Source of the DNA: Anaerosacchariphilus hominis
Lineage (GTDB): Bacteria; Bacillota; Clostridia; Lachnospirales; Lachnospiraceae
NCBI RefSeq assembly: GCF_014290175.1
Contig: NZ_JACOOR010000004.1
Span: 124,001 to 188,000 of the forward strand
DNA: 64,000 nt
Direction: 5' to 3'
Below, piece after piece: positions 27,556 to 38,386 of this stretch. The position numbers and the translations under genes were made by a program. The notes beneath the pieces were generated by a model, which was given only the letters and a program-made list of their open reading frames with translations, was not told where the DNA came from and did not search any database. The first letter of the stretch is position 1, and every line of letters begins with the position of its first letter.

Positions 27556-30500
27556 GAATCCGTCTATCAAAAAAGTACTTGTCATCGGTTCCGGCCCGAT
27601 CATCATCGGCCAGGCAGCCGAGTTCGACTATGCGGGCACTCAGGCCTGCCGTTCCCTGAAGGAGGAGGGCATCGAGGTCGTCCTCTTAAACTCCAATCCG
27701 GCTACCATCATGACCGATAAGGATATCGCGGATCGTGTATACATCGAGCCCCTGACCGTAGAGGTGGTAGAGCAGCTGATTCTGAAGGAGCAGCCCGACA
27801 GCGTCCTGCCGACTTTGGGCGGCCAGGCAGGATTGAACCTTGCCATGGAGCTGGAGGAGCGGGGCTTCTTAAAGGAACACAATGTACGTCTCATCGGAAC
27901 GACTTCCGAGACCATCAAAAAGGCCGAGGATCGTCTGGAGTTCAAGAGCACCATGGAGAAAATCGGCGAGCCGGTAGCGGCCTCCGAGGTGGTAAAGGAC
28001 GTAGAAGCAGGTATTGTTTTTGCAAATAAGATTGGTTACCCGGTGGTTCTCCGCCCGGCTTACACCCTGGGCGGAAGCGGCGGCGGAATCGCCCACAATC
28101 AGGTGGAGCTGGAGGAAATTCTGGCCAACGGTCTCAGACTCTCCCGTGTGGGAGAGGTTCTGGTGGAGCGGTGCATTGCAGGCTGGAAAGAGATTGAGTA
28201 TGAGGTCATGCGGGACGGCGCCGGCAACTGCATTACCGTATGTAATATGGAAAATATTGACCCGGTAGGCGTACACACCGGAGACAGTATTGTCGTGGCT
28301 CCTTCCCAGACCCTGGGCGATAAGGAGTACCAGATGCTGCGTACCTCTGCCCTGAATATCATCAGCGAGCTGAATATCACCGGCGGCTGTAACGTTCAGT
28401 ACGCCCTGCATCCGGAGAGCTTCGAATACTGCGTCATCGAGGTAAATCCCCGTGTCAGCCGTTCTTCCGCGCTGGCTTCCAAGGCTACGGGCTACCCCAT
28501 TGCCAAGGTGGCAGCGAAGATCGCCCTGGGTTACACCCTGGATGAGATTCCCAACGCCATTACCGGACAGACCAAGGCCAGCTTCGAGCCCATGCTGGAC
28601 TACTGCGTAGTCAAGATGCCCCGTCTGCCCTTCGATAAATTCATCAGCGCAAAGCGTACTCTGACCACCCAGATGAAGGCCACCGGTGAGGTTATGGCCA
28701 TCTGCAATAACTTCGAGGGCGCTCTGATGAAGGCCATCCGTTCTCTGGAGCAGCATGTGGACAGTCTCATGTCTTATGACTTCACAGCCCTTTCCAGAGA
28801 AGAGATTCTGGAGCAGCTGCATGTGGTGGACGACCGTCGTATCTGGCTGATTGCGGAAGCCATCCGCAAGGGCATTTCCTATGAGGAGATTCATGCCATT
28901 ACCAAGATTGATCTCTGGTTTATCGATAAGATTGCGATTCTGGTGGAAATGGAGCAGTCCCTGAAGAGCGAGCCGTTGACACCGGAGCTTTTAAAAGAAG
29001 CAAAGCGCATAGAGTTCCCGGATAATGTTATTGCCCGCCTGACCGGTAAGACCGAGGAGGAGATTAAGGAACTTCGTTACGCCAACGGCATTACCGCTGC
29101 GTACAAGATGGTAGATACCTGCGCGGCTGAGTTCGAGGCAAGCACTCCTTACTACTACTCTGTATTTGGAAGCGAAAATGAGGTGGTGGAGACCAGGGAT
29201 CGGAAAAAGGTGCTGGTTCTGGGAAGCGGCCCCATCCGGATTGGACAGGGTATCGAGTTCGACTTCTGTTCGGTACACTGTACCTGGGCCTTTGCGAAAG
29301 AGGGCTATGAGACCATTATCATCAACAACAACCCGGAGACCGTAAGTACGGACTTCGATATTGCGGACAAGCTGTATTTCGAGCCGCTGACCCCGGAGGA
29401 TGTAGAGAGCATCGTGCGCCTGGAGAAGCCGGATGGAGCTGTGGTGCAGTTCGGCGGACAGACTGCCATTAAGCTGACCGAGGCCCTGATGAAGATGGGC
29501 GTGCCCATCCTGGGAACCTCTGCGGAGAACGTGGACGCGGCTGAGGACAGAGAGCTTTTTGACGAGATCCTGGAGCAGTGTCAGATTCCGAGACCCAAGG
29601 GACACACCGTATTTACCGCTGAGGAAGCCAAGAAAGCAGCCAATGAGCTGGGGTATCCGGTGTTGGTACGTCCGTCCTACGTGCTGGGCGGCCAGGGCAT
29701 GCAGATTGCCATCAACGATAAGGATGTGGAGGAATTTATCGGTATCATCAACCGGATCGCCCAGGAGCATCCGATTCTGGTAGATAAGTACCTGCAGGGC
29801 AAGGAGATCGAGGTGGACGCAGTCTGCGACGGCGAGGATATCCTGATTCCGGGTATCATGGAGCATATTGAGCGCGCGGGTATCCATTCCGGAGACAGTA
29901 TCTCGGTCTATCCGGCCAAGAGTATCAGCGATAAGGTGAAGGCCACTATCGAGGAATACACGAAGCGTCTGGCCCGTTCCTTACATGTCATCGGCCTGAT
30001 CAACATTCAGTTTATCGCGGTAGGCGACGAGGTGTACGTGATCGAGGTAAATCCCCGTTCCAGCCGTACGGTTCCCTATATCAGCAAGGTAACCGGTATT
30101 CCGATTGTGCCGCTGGCTACCAAGGTGATTCTGGGTTATAAGATTAAGGATCTGGGCTATCAGCCGGGCCTTCAGCCGGAGGCAGATTATTACGCGGTGA
30201 AGATGCCGGTATTCTCCTTTGAGAAGATCCGCGGCGCGGACATCAGCCTGGGACCGGAGATGAAATCCACCGGTGAGTGTCTGGGTATTGCCAAAACCTT
30301 CAACGAGGCCCTTTACAAGGCCTTCCTGGGCGCAGGCATCCGTCTGCCCAAGCATAAGAATATGATTATGACTGTCCGGGACGAGGATAAGGAAGAGGCG
30401 GTGGAGATTGCGAAGCGTTTTGAGGCGCTGGGCTACTGTATCTACGCCACCAAGGGCACCGCAAGAGCCCTGATGGAGGCTGATGTCTCCGTCCGCCTGA

Positions 30501-30745
30501 CTCGTAAGCTGGAGCAGGAGTCCCCAAACATCCTGGACCTGATTCTGGGCCACAAGATGGACCTGGTCATCGACACTCCGTCCCAGGGCGTGGAGCACAG
30601 CCGTGACGGCTTTGTTATCCGTAGAAATGCCATTGAGACCGGCGTTAATGTGCTGACAGCGATCGACACTGCAAAAGCGCTGGTGACCAGTTTGGAAAAT
30701 ACGGATGTAAAGACGCTGAGTCTGATTGATATTGCGACGATTTAA
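27548..30745 (+). CDS. carB: Carbamoyl phosphate synthase large subunit
   Basis: Ammonia-dependent synthetase subunit of 1065 residues made of two homologous ATP-grasp halves. The first starts with LVIGSGPIIIGQAAEFDYAG and phosphorylates bicarbonate; the second starts near residue 555 with LVLGSGPIRIGQGIEFD and phosphorylates carbamate. The oligomerisation region lies between them and the C-terminal allosteric (MGS-like) domain (~930-1065) follows. Full family length. The start codon lies inside carA (8-nt overlap). There is no other pyrimidine or arginine gene next to the pair. Confidence 0.98.
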   Translation: MPKNPSIKKVLVIGSGPIIIGQAAEFDYAGTQACRSLKEEGIEVVLLNSNPATIMTDKDIADRVYIEPLTVEVVEQLILKEQPDSVLPTLGGQAGLNLAMELEERGFLKEHNVRLIGTTSETIKKAEDRLEFKSTMEKIGEPVAASEVVKDVEAGIVFANKIGYPVVLRPAYTLGGSGGGIAHNQVELEEILANGLRLSRVGEVLVERCIAGWKEIEYEVMRDGAGNCITVCNMENIDPVGVHTGDSIVVAPSQTLGDKEYQMLRTSALNIISELNITGGCNVQYALHPESFEYCVIEVNPRVSRSSALASKATGYPIAKVAAKIALGYTLDEIPNAITGQTKASFEPMLDYCVVKMPRLPFDKFISAKRTLTTQMKATGEVMAICNNFEGALMKAIRSLEQHVDSLMSYDFTALSREEILEQLHVVDDRRIWLIAEAIRKGISYEEIHAITKIDLWFIDKIAILVEMEQSLKSEPLTPELLKEAKRIEFPDNVIARLTGKTEEEIKELRYANGITAAYKMVDTCAAEFEASTPYYYSVFGSENEVVETRDRKKVLVLGSGPIRIGQGIEFDFCSVHCTWAFAKEGYETIIINNNPETVSTDFDIADKLYFEPLTPEDVESIVRLEKPDGAVVQFGGQTAIKLTEALMKMGVPILGTSAENVDAAEDRELFDEILEQCQIPRPKGHTVFTAEEAKKAANELGYPVLVRPSYVLGGQGMQIAINDKDVEEFIGIINRIAQEHPILVDKYLQGKEIEVDAVCDGEDILIPGIMEHIERAGIHSGDSISVYPAKSISDKVKATIEEYTKRLARSLHVIGLINIQFIAVGDEVYVIEVNPRSSRTVPYISKVTGIPIVPLATKVILGYKIKDLGYQPGLQPEADYYAVKMPVFSFEKIRGADISLGPEMKSTGECLGIAKTFNEALYKAFLGAGIRLPKHKNMIMTVRDEDKEEAVEIAKRFEALGYCIYATKGTARALMEADVSVRLTRKLEQESPNILDLILGHKMDLVIDTPSQGVEHSRDGFVIRRNAIETGVNVLTAIDTAKALVTSLENTDVKTLSLIDIATI

Positions 30746-30854
30746 GTGAAAATAGAGTGATAAGATAGTAGAAAGGGCTTTCCGGAAGGGGAGTCCTTTT
30801 TGCTTAAAGTTTCCTGTGTTTTGGATTTCATACAAAGTCGGTCGGGAAGAAGCG

Positions 30855-30883
30855 TTCACAGCCTGGCTTTTTTGTGCTACAAT
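30855..30883 (+). promoter_or_regulatory. Promoter of the NAD(P)HX dehydratase gene
   Basis: -35 TTCACA, 17-bp spacer, -10 TACAAT with TGC directly upstream (extended -10), 34 nt before the ATG. Confidence 0.65.
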
Positions 30884-30916
30884 AGATACAGTTTTCAGGA
30901 AAAAGGCGGTGGGCGT

Positions 30917-31879
30917 ATGGAAAAGCAGATTTTCCGGAATTTTACAAAGAAACTGGCGGCAAAGCTTCTTCCGGCACGGGATCCGGACGGTCATAAGGGT
31001 GATTTTGGACGGGTCAGTATTACGGGCGGAAGCGTGGGCTTTACGGGAGCCCCGGTGCTTGCGGCTTATGGCGCGGCCCGGAGTGGCAGCGGGCTGGTGT
31101 TCCTGGGGGTGCCGGAGCCGATATACCCTATCGTGGCGGGGCATTGTCTGGAAGTGATGCCATCGCCGCTGCCTGCGGCCCGCGGAAAGATTTCCAAGGA
31201 CGCCTTTTTCCCGATTCTGGAGCGGCTGAACGGCTGCGACGCCGGGCTTCTGGGGCCGGGCCTGGGGCGCTCTCAGGATCTGTCCAAATTGATGAGCAAA
31301 ATTCTGGAAGAAACGGAGACGCCGCTGGTTATAGACGCGGACGGGCTGTACGCCATTAAAGACCGAAGGGAGCTCCTGCAAAAGCGTGCGGAGAGGGGAC
31401 TGCTTACGATTCTGACGCCCCATGAAGGAGAATTCCGTTACCTGAGCGGCGATTTGGCGCCCGGACGGGAAGCGGCGGCGCTGGATTTTGCAAAGGAATA
31501 CGGCTGTATTCTGGTGCTGAAGGGGCCGGAAACCGTGACCGCATTGCCGGATGGAAGCTGCTATGTGAATACCACCGGGAATAATGGCATGGCCAAGGGC
31601 GGAAGCGGGGACGTGCTGGGCGGCATGATTCTGGGGCTGCTGGGACAGCTTGTGGCGTCTAAGCGGAGTGCTGAAGCAGATACGGATAAAGCGCAATTTT
31701 CCAAAGCAGGAATATCAGAAGCGGGAGGGATCACCGCTCTGGCCGTCTATCTTCACGGCCTGGCCGGGGATATTGCATGCAAGGAATTAGGAGAATACGG
31801 TATGCTGCCCTCAGATCTGGCCGCGCGGATTCCGGCGGCGATTCTGGAGGTTCAAAAGAATCAATCTCAGCATTTTTAA
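30917..31879 (+). CDS. nnrD: ADP-dependent NAD(P)H-hydrate dehydratase
   Basis: Metabolite-repair enzyme of 320 residues that converts the S-form of damaged NADHX/NADPHX back to NAD(P)H using ADP. It matches the ribokinase-like YjeF C-terminal domain: KGDFGRVSITGGSVGFTGAP near the start, the LLGPGLGRS glycine-rich loop, ILTPHEGEF, and the active-site segment NNGMAKGGSGDVLGG. It lacks the N-terminal epimerase domain (NnrE), which must be a separate gene. The ATG after AAAGGCGGTGGGC was preferred to an upstream in-frame TTG that lies before the promoter. A 14-residue low-conservation insertion (~257-272) interrupts the C-terminal part. Confidence 0.9.
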   Translation: MEKQIFRNFTKKLAAKLLPARDPDGHKGDFGRVSITGGSVGFTGAPVLAAYGAARSGSGLVFLGVPEPIYPIVAGHCLEVMPSPLPAARGKISKDAFFPILERLNGCDAGLLGPGLGRSQDLSKLMSKILEETETPLVIDADGLYAIKDRRELLQKRAERGLLTILTPHEGEFRYLSGDLAPGREAAALDFAKEYGCILVLKGPETVTALPDGSCYVNTTGNNGMAKGGSGDVLGGMILGLLGQLVASKRSAEADTDKAQFSKAGISEAGGITALAVYLHGLAGDIACKELGEYGMLPSDLAARIPAAILEVQKNQSQHF

Positions 31880-31935
31880 AGCGAAAAAAAGAAAGTTATA
31901 TACACAAAAATCAGACAGCAAAAGAGGAAAACACA

Positions 31936-32865
31936 ATGGTAGATATGAAAAGCCTGCTGACCATGCAGGGCATGATGTTTACGATGCTCCTGGTGGGCGT
32001 CTTTATCAGAAGAAAGGGAATCGTCACATCGGAGGGACGCAAGAGCCTGACTAATCTATTGGTCAACCTGATTCTCCCCTGCAATATTCTCTACGCCTTT
32101 TCCAAGTCGGACACTTCGGCTTTTCGCTCTATGATCGTAGTCATTATCATGTCAGCCCTGATTCAGCTGACCTGGTATATCTTAAGTAAATTTTTATGGA
32201 AAAACATGGACGACAGCCGCCGCGGTATTATGCGCTACGCCTTCCAGTTTGCCAACTGCGGCTATCTGGGCAATCCGGTCATCGAGGGCCTGTACGGCGC
32301 GCCGGGACTGGTATACGCTTCCGTGTTCCTGCTTCCGGTGCGGATATTCATGTGGAGCGTAGGGTTAGACTGCTTTCAGGAGGGTGCGGGCAGTTTTTCA
32401 AAAACCTTGAAGAGAACGATTACGCATCCCTGCGTGCTGGCGACTTTGATTGGCGTAGCCTGGATGTTTTTCCCCCAGGTGAAGCTGCCGGATTTCCTGT
32501 ACAATACCATTTACGGCTTTAACCAGTGCCTGACGCCATTGACCATGCTGACCATCGGATTTATCATGGGCGAGACCGACATGCGCCGGATCTTCTGCAG
32601 GGATCTGGGCGTGATCACCGTGCTCCGTCTGGGTATCCAGCCCCTTATCGTGCTGGGCGTCTGCTATCTGCTCCATCTGGAGCCTCTGGTGGCGGAGGTC
32701 ATCACAGTTCTGGTCTCCATGCCGGTGGCTAATACCACAGCCCTGCTGGCCTCCCAGCACGACTGCGATTACGGCTTCGCCAGCGGCCTGGTGGTGTTCA
32801 CCACGCTGGTGTCCATGGTGACGATTCCTGTTTATGGGATGCTGGTGGGTGTCGTGTTTGCGTAA
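31936..32865 (+). CDS. AEC-family (auxin efflux carrier-type) transporter
   Basis: Membrane protein of 309 residues with about ten helices in two five-helix halves, the architecture of the AEC family, which exports or exchanges organic acids such as malate or malonate. Recognisable are the LTNLLVNLILPCNILYAF segment in helix 2, FQFANCGYLGNPV in the first half and PVANTTALLASQ near the end. The frame is open well upstream inside nnrD, but the ATG at 31936 has the GAGGAAAA site and starts a typical N-terminus. It probably belongs to the nnrD transcript. The substrate is unknown. Confidence 0.85.
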   Translation: MVDMKSLLTMQGMMFTMLLVGVFIRRKGIVTSEGRKSLTNLLVNLILPCNILYAFSKSDTSAFRSMIVVIIMSALIQLTWYILSKFLWKNMDDSRRGIMRYAFQFANCGYLGNPVIEGLYGAPGLVYASVFLLPVRIFMWSVGLDCFQEGAGSFSKTLKRTITHPCVLATLIGVAWMFFPQVKLPDFLYNTIYGFNQCLTPLTMLTIGFIMGETDMRRIFCRDLGVITVLRLGIQPLIVLGVCYLLHLEPLVAEVITVLVSMPVANTTALLASQHDCDYGFASGLVVFTTLVSMVTIPVYGMLVGVVFA

Positions 32866-32901
32866 AAACGAAGAAAATAATGAATGAAAACGAAAAAATA
32901 C

Positions 32902-32930
32902 TTGCATTTGCCAATAAAGTGTGTTATCAT
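32902..32930 (+). promoter_or_regulatory. Promoter of the beta-glucoside operon
   Basis: -35 TTGCAT, 17-bp spacer, -10 TATCAT preceded by TGT (extended -10), upstream of the RAT/terminator leader. Confidence 0.7.
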
Positions 32931-32953
32931 CCCACATGTAAAGTAAATAGCGA

Positions 32954-32983
32954 GTGGCTGTTACTGGTAATGCAGGCAAGACC
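32954..32983 (+). promoter_or_regulatory. RAT site bound by LicT/BglG antiterminator
   Basis: The 30-nt sequence starting GTGGCTGTTACTGG and ending GCAGGCAAGACC matches the ribonucleic antiterminator consensus of beta-glucoside operons. Its last six bases are the first bases of the terminator stem, so formation of the RAT hairpin and of the terminator exclude each other. The cognate LicT gene is the third gene of this operon. Confidence 0.93.
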
Positions 32984-33032
32984 AAGTGTAAAAGATATAC
33001 ATGCAGTATATTTTTTATCTTGGTCTTTTTTT
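32978..33032 (+). terminator. Leader terminator controlled by LicT
   Basis: Stem AAGACCAAG (32978-32986) with CTTGGTCTT (33019-33027), followed by seven T residues. It stops transcription ahead of the PTS gene unless LicT stabilises the overlapping RAT hairpin. Confidence 0.92.
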
Positions 33033-33107
33033 ATCGCACTGCGGCGAAAAAATTCCGCAAACCGATCGGGCGGAATAGAAACAGGATGGCCGGAAGAGGA
33101 GAAAAAT

Positions 33108-34964
33108 ATGGATTATAGAGGATTGGGAAAAACTCTGCTGAAGCTGGTTGGCGGAAGTGAAAATATTCGTCAGCTGACACATTGCGCTACGCGTCTGCGG
33201 ATGGAATTTTACGATATGAGTAAGGTAGAAAAAGAAGAGATTGAACATCAGCCCGGTGTCATCGGTGTGGTAGAAAAAGGCGGACAGTTCCAGATTATTA
33301 TCGGAAATGAAGTGCAGACCGCATTTCGTGCCATGAAGGAGGAACTGGGAGAAAATGAAAAAACTGGAGATGCTCAGGTACCTCAGGAAAAAATCAGTAT
33401 TGTAAATCGTATTATCAGTGTCATTTCCACTACCTTTACTCCGGTGATTCCGGCCCTGATCGGTGGCGGTATGATCAAAGCTGTACTGTCGATTCTGGTA
33501 CTGATTGGTCTGGTTGGCGAGGCAGATACAACGTATGAAGTGCTGAGCTTTATTTCAGACGCTCCTTTCTATTTTATGCCGGTGCTGCTGGCATATGGCG
33601 CGGCTCAGAAGTTTAAGTGCAGCCCGATTATGGCAATGACTATGGCATGCGCGCTCCTGCATCCCACCTGGAGCGGTATGGTAGGCGCAGGCGAGGCTAT
33701 TACATTTTTCGGAATCCCGGCCGTGCTTGTAGATTATTCCTACTCTGTAGTGCCGATTATCCTGAGTGTATGGATTATGTCCTATGTGGAGCAATTTGCG
33801 GAGAAGTATTCCCCGTCTGTCATCAAATTCTTCCTGAAGCCGATGATTGTGATGTTTGTAGCGATTCCGATTGCGCTTCTGGCAGTTGGCCCGCTGGGTA
33901 ACCTGTTGAATGATATCGTCCAGAGCGGCGCGAACTTCCTGAACGCCCGTGTCAGCTGGCTGATTCCCATGCTGATGGGTGCGTTCCAGCCGTTCCTGAC
34001 ACTGACCGGTACTGCGTGGGCCATGACTCCGATTGCTACCAGTCAGATTTCCACGTTGGGCTACGAGGTCGTAAATGGGCCGGGTATGCTGGCATCCAAT
34101 ATCGCGCAGGGTGGAGCGACCCTTGCGGTAGCCATGAAAACAAAAAATAAAGAATTAAAACAGCTGGCATCTTCTTCCGGATTTACGGCAGTGATGGGTA
34201 TTACAGAGCCCTGTCTCTATGGAGTCTTACTGAAATTGAAGCGCCCCTTTGTGGCATCCATGATTGGCGGCGCAATTGGAGGCATTTATGCAGGCGTGGT
34301 GGGGCTGGTCCGTTATGCGTTTGTATCTCCGGGACTGACGGCGATTCCTGCATTTATCGGTGAAAACCCCATGAATGTGGTGCATGCGATTATTACGATT
34401 ATCATTTCCTTTGTTGCAGGTTTCGTGGCGTCCTGGATTCTGGGCTTTAAGGATGAAGAGGATAATATGACTGCAACAGGCAAAAAAGAATCAGAAGTTG
34501 CAGCGGAAAAAAAGAATGCAGAAATTGTACTGCCGGTGGACGGTAAAGCAGTTGCGCTTTCTGAAGTGAATGACGATGTATTTTCCAAAGGCGTACTCGG
34601 CAAGGGCGCTGCGGTAATGCCGACAGACGGTAAGGTATACGCGCCGGCAGACGGAGAAGTTACTCTGTTTTTTGAGACCGGTCATGCTATTGGTATGCAG
34701 ACGGCAGAGGGTGCGGAGCTTCTGATTCATGTAGGGATCGATACCGTCAATCTCCAGGGAAAATATTTTACTCCCGAGGTAAAGGCAGGAGATAAGGTGA
34801 AAAAGGGAGATTTATTGCTGACCTTCGATCTGGATGCAGTAAAGGCTGCAGGCTACGACACGGTGATTCCGGTGATTGTCACAAATACGGATGGATTTGA
34901 GAAAATTGAACTTGCAAAATCAGGAACCGGAAAAGTAGGGGACACATTTTTGCAGTTAGCGTAA
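33108..34964 (+). CDS. Beta-glucoside PTS permease, EIIBCA
   Basis: Membrane permease of 618 residues that imports and phosphorylates beta-glucosides such as salicin, arbutin or cellobiose. Domain order is IIB (phosphorylated Cys26 in LTHCATRLRM), IIC (~100-455, about ten helices), then IIA (~470-618, active His in ELLIHVGIDTVNL). This is the BglF/BglP/ArbF layout. The reading frame is open upstream across the leader terminator, but the ATG at 33108, after AAGAGGAG, is the true start. It is expressed from the RAT/terminator leader and followed after 15 nt by the phospho-beta-glucosidase. Confidence 0.95.
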   Translation: MDYRGLGKTLLKLVGGSENIRQLTHCATRLRMEFYDMSKVEKEEIEHQPGVIGVVEKGGQFQIIIGNEVQTAFRAMKEELGENEKTGDAQVPQEKISIVNRIISVISTTFTPVIPALIGGGMIKAVLSILVLIGLVGEADTTYEVLSFISDAPFYFMPVLLAYGAAQKFKCSPIMAMTMACALLHPTWSGMVGAGEAITFFGIPAVLVDYSYSVVPIILSVWIMSYVEQFAEKYSPSVIKFFLKPMIVMFVAIPIALLAVGPLGNLLNDIVQSGANFLNARVSWLIPMLMGAFQPFLTLTGTAWAMTPIATSQISTLGYEVVNGPGMLASNIAQGGATLAVAMKTKNKELKQLASSSGFTAVMGITEPCLYGVLLKLKRPFVASMIGGAIGGIYAGVVGLVRYAFVSPGLTAIPAFIGENPMNVVHAIITIIISFVAGFVASWILGFKDEEDNMTATGKKESEVAAEKKNAEIVLPVDGKAVALSEVNDDVFSKGVLGKGAAVMPTDGKVYAPADGEVTLFFETGHAIGMQTAEGAELLIHVGIDTVNLQGKYFTPEVKAGDKVKKGDLLLTFDLDAVKAAGYDTVIPVIVTNTDGFEKIELAKSGTGKVGDTFLQLA

Positions 34965-34973
34965 AAGGAATAA

Positions 34974-36392
<1,419 letters not shown>

Positions 36393-36420
36393 TAATCCGA
36401 AGAGGGGGAGGAAATGGGAG

Positions 36421-37260
36421 ATGGTAATCAAAAAAGTTCTCAATAACAACCTGCTTCTGGTGGAGGAAAAGGGCCAGGAGCAGATTGCCATGGGGCGGGG
36501 ACTTCGATTTTCCTATAAAGTGGGGGACCAGGTAAGAAAAGAGGATGTGGAAAAAGTCTACATGCTCAAAGAGGAAAAAAACAGCAGGGATTATATCCGC
36601 CTGGTGGAGGATGCGCCGACTGAATATGCAGAGGCTGTTCAGGATGCCATCGGACTGGCACAGGAAAGGATGGAAGGAAAACTGAATGAGCAGATCTTTG
36701 TGACACTGTTCGACCATCTGATCTATGCGCTGGAGCGGCAGGAAAAGGGGATCGTGCTTCAGAACCGTATGCTGTGGGAGATTCGAAAATTTTATCCGAA
36801 GGAGTATCAGGTGGGAAGCCAGGTGCTGGATTTCCTGAACAAACGGTTGAAGAAGGAACTGCCGGAAGAGGAAGCGGGCAATATAGCGTTTCATCTGGTG
36901 AATGCGCAGATGGAACAGAGCGATAAGGATGCAGGCGCGGAAAATGGTATGCTGATGGTTAAAATGCTGAAGGATATCTTTCAGATTGTGCAGCTGTATT
37001 ACAGAAAGCAGTTAGATGAAAGCAGTATCAATTATTCTCGGTTTGTGGTACACATGCAGTTCTTTTTACAACGCGTATTGGAGGATCACATGCTGGAGGA
37101 TGGAACCCTGTCCCTCTATGATTCTGTTGCCCGGGAGCAGAAGCAGGCTGTGGGCTGTGTGGCGCAGATTCAGAAATATATCTTCAATCTGTTAAAAAAA
37201 GAAATCACCCGGGAAGAGCAGACCTATCTGATTGTACATCTGGCACGGATAAATCCATAA
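36421..37260 (+). CDS. licT: BglG/LicT-family transcription antiterminator
   Basis: RNA-binding regulator of 279 residues. The N-terminal ~55 residues are the CAT RNA-binding domain (MVIKKVLNNNLLLVEEKGQE). Two PTS regulation domains follow, at ~65-170 and ~175-279, each with conserved histidines (for example TLFDHLIYALER, NIAFHLVNAQ and YLIVHLARI). The permease phosphorylates it when no substrate is present and HPr activates it; the active dimer binds the RAT at 32954-32983. Start is the ATG after GGGGGAGGAAATGG. The operon therefore encodes its own antiterminator. Confidence 0.95.
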   Translation: MVIKKVLNNNLLLVEEKGQEQIAMGRGLRFSYKVGDQVRKEDVEKVYMLKEEKNSRDYIRLVEDAPTEYAEAVQDAIGLAQERMEGKLNEQIFVTLFDHLIYALERQEKGIVLQNRMLWEIRKFYPKEYQVGSQVLDFLNKRLKKELPEEEAGNIAFHLVNAQMEQSDKDAGAENGMLMVKMLKDIFQIVQLYYRKQLDESSINYSRFVVHMQFFLQRVLEDHMLEDGTLSLYDSVAREQKQAVGCVAQIQKYIFNLLKKEITREEQTYLIVHLARINP

Positions 37261-37308
37261 AGAAATCCATGGAAAATTAAAATTGAAAGCATAAGTAAAT
37301 CAAAAGAA

Positions 37309-37342
37309 ACGCTTCGACAGTACTTGTCGGAGCGCTTTTTTT
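37309..37342 (+). terminator. Intrinsic terminator of the beta-glucoside operon
   Basis: Stem CGCTTCGACA / TGTCGGAGCG with a T-run of seven. Its 3' arm contains the -35 element of the next promoter. Confidence 0.85.
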
Positions 37343-37352
37343 ATGCTATCCT
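37324..37352 (+). promoter_or_regulatory. Promoter of prmA-rsmE, overlapping the terminator
   Basis: -35 TTGTCG lies in the terminator's loop/3' arm; the 17-bp spacer includes the T-tract; -10 TATCCT is preceded by TGC (extended -10). Confidence 0.6.
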
Positions 37353-37425
37353 AATACAGAGTGTGGGCACTTGTCGGAAGAGTGCCTGTTTTGTTGTGAC
37401 GTAAAAGATATGAGAGGTGCATTTT

Positions 37426-38385
37426 ATGAAATGGAATAAATACACATTGAAGACCCGGACTGAGGCCGAGGATCTCATCAGCAGCATGATGCAGGACGCG
37501 GGCATCGAGGGCATCGAGATTGAGGACAAGGTTCCCCTGTCCCAGAGAGAAAAGGAGCAGATGTTTGTGGATATTCTGCCGGAGGGACCGGCGGACGACG
37601 GCGTGGCCTATATCAGCTTTTATCTGGAGCCGGATGCGGATCAGGAGGAAATGCTGGAGCGGGTGCGCGAGGGCTTAAAGGAAATCGCGGGCTGGGGCGT
37701 GGAGATCGGAGAAGCTACGATTCAGGCCTCTAAAACCGAGGATAAGGACTGGATCAACAACTGGAAGGAGTTCTTCCATCAGTTTTACGTGGACGATATC
37801 CTGATCAAGCCCTCCTGGGAAGAGGTGAAGCCAGAGGATCGGGAGAAGCTTCTGATTCAGATTGATCCGGGAACCGCTTTCGGAACCGGTATGCATGAGA
37901 CGACACAGCTGTGTATCCGCCAGCTTCGCAAGTTTCTGACGCCGGAGACGGAGCTTCTGGACGTGGGAACCGGCAGTGGTATCCTGTCCATCATCAGTCT
38001 GAAGCTGGGAGCGAAGCACGCGGTAGGAACCGATCTGGATCCCTGCGCGGTAGAGGCTGTAAGGGAAAATATGGAAGTCAACGGAATCGATCCGACTTCC
38101 TTTGAAATGATGATTGGCAATATCATCACAGAAAAAGAAATTCAGGATCGGGTTGGCTATGAATGCTATGATATCGTAGTGGCGAACATTCTGGCAGAGG
38201 TACTGGTGCCGCTGACACCGGTGATTCTGTCCCAGTTAAAGCCGGGCGGCGTCTACATTACCTCCGGTATTATAGACGACAAGGAAGATCTGGTGGTGGA
38301 GACTGTGAAGAAATGCGGTCTGACCGTATTGGAGGTTACCCATCAGGGCGAGTGGGTCAGCGTAACGGCCCGTAAGGAGCAGTAG
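37426..38385 (+). CDS. prmA: Ribosomal protein L11 methyltransferase PrmA
   Basis: SAM-dependent methyltransferase, 319 residues, that trimethylates ribosomal protein L11. The N-terminal L11-recognition domain begins MKWNKYTLKTRTEAEDLIS; the catalytic domain has the AFGTGMHETTQLCI segment, SAM motif I in LLDVGTGSGILSI near residue 185 and the substrate motif VANILAEVL. The start is the ATG at 37426 following GAGAGGTGC; the ATG nine bases earlier overlaps the binding site. The next gene, rsmE, starts one nucleotide after the stop, the widespread Firmicutes prmA-rsmE pair. Confidence 0.95.
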   Translation: MKWNKYTLKTRTEAEDLISSMMQDAGIEGIEIEDKVPLSQREKEQMFVDILPEGPADDGVAYISFYLEPDADQEEMLERVREGLKEIAGWGVEIGEATIQASKTEDKDWINNWKEFFHQFYVDDILIKPSWEEVKPEDREKLLIQIDPGTAFGTGMHETTQLCIRQLRKFLTPETELLDVGTGSGILSIISLKLGAKHAVGTDLDPCAVEAVRENMEVNGIDPTSFEMMIGNIITEKEIQDRVGYECYDIVVANILAEVLVPLTPVILSQLKPGGVYITSGIIDDKEDLVVETVKKCGLTVLEVTHQGEWVSVTARKEQ

Positions 38386-38386
38386 G

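Noticed and set aside
32880..33107. N-terminal extension of the beta-glucoside permease
   Set aside because: It covers the promoter, RAT site and leader terminator and adds residues absent from the EIIB family.
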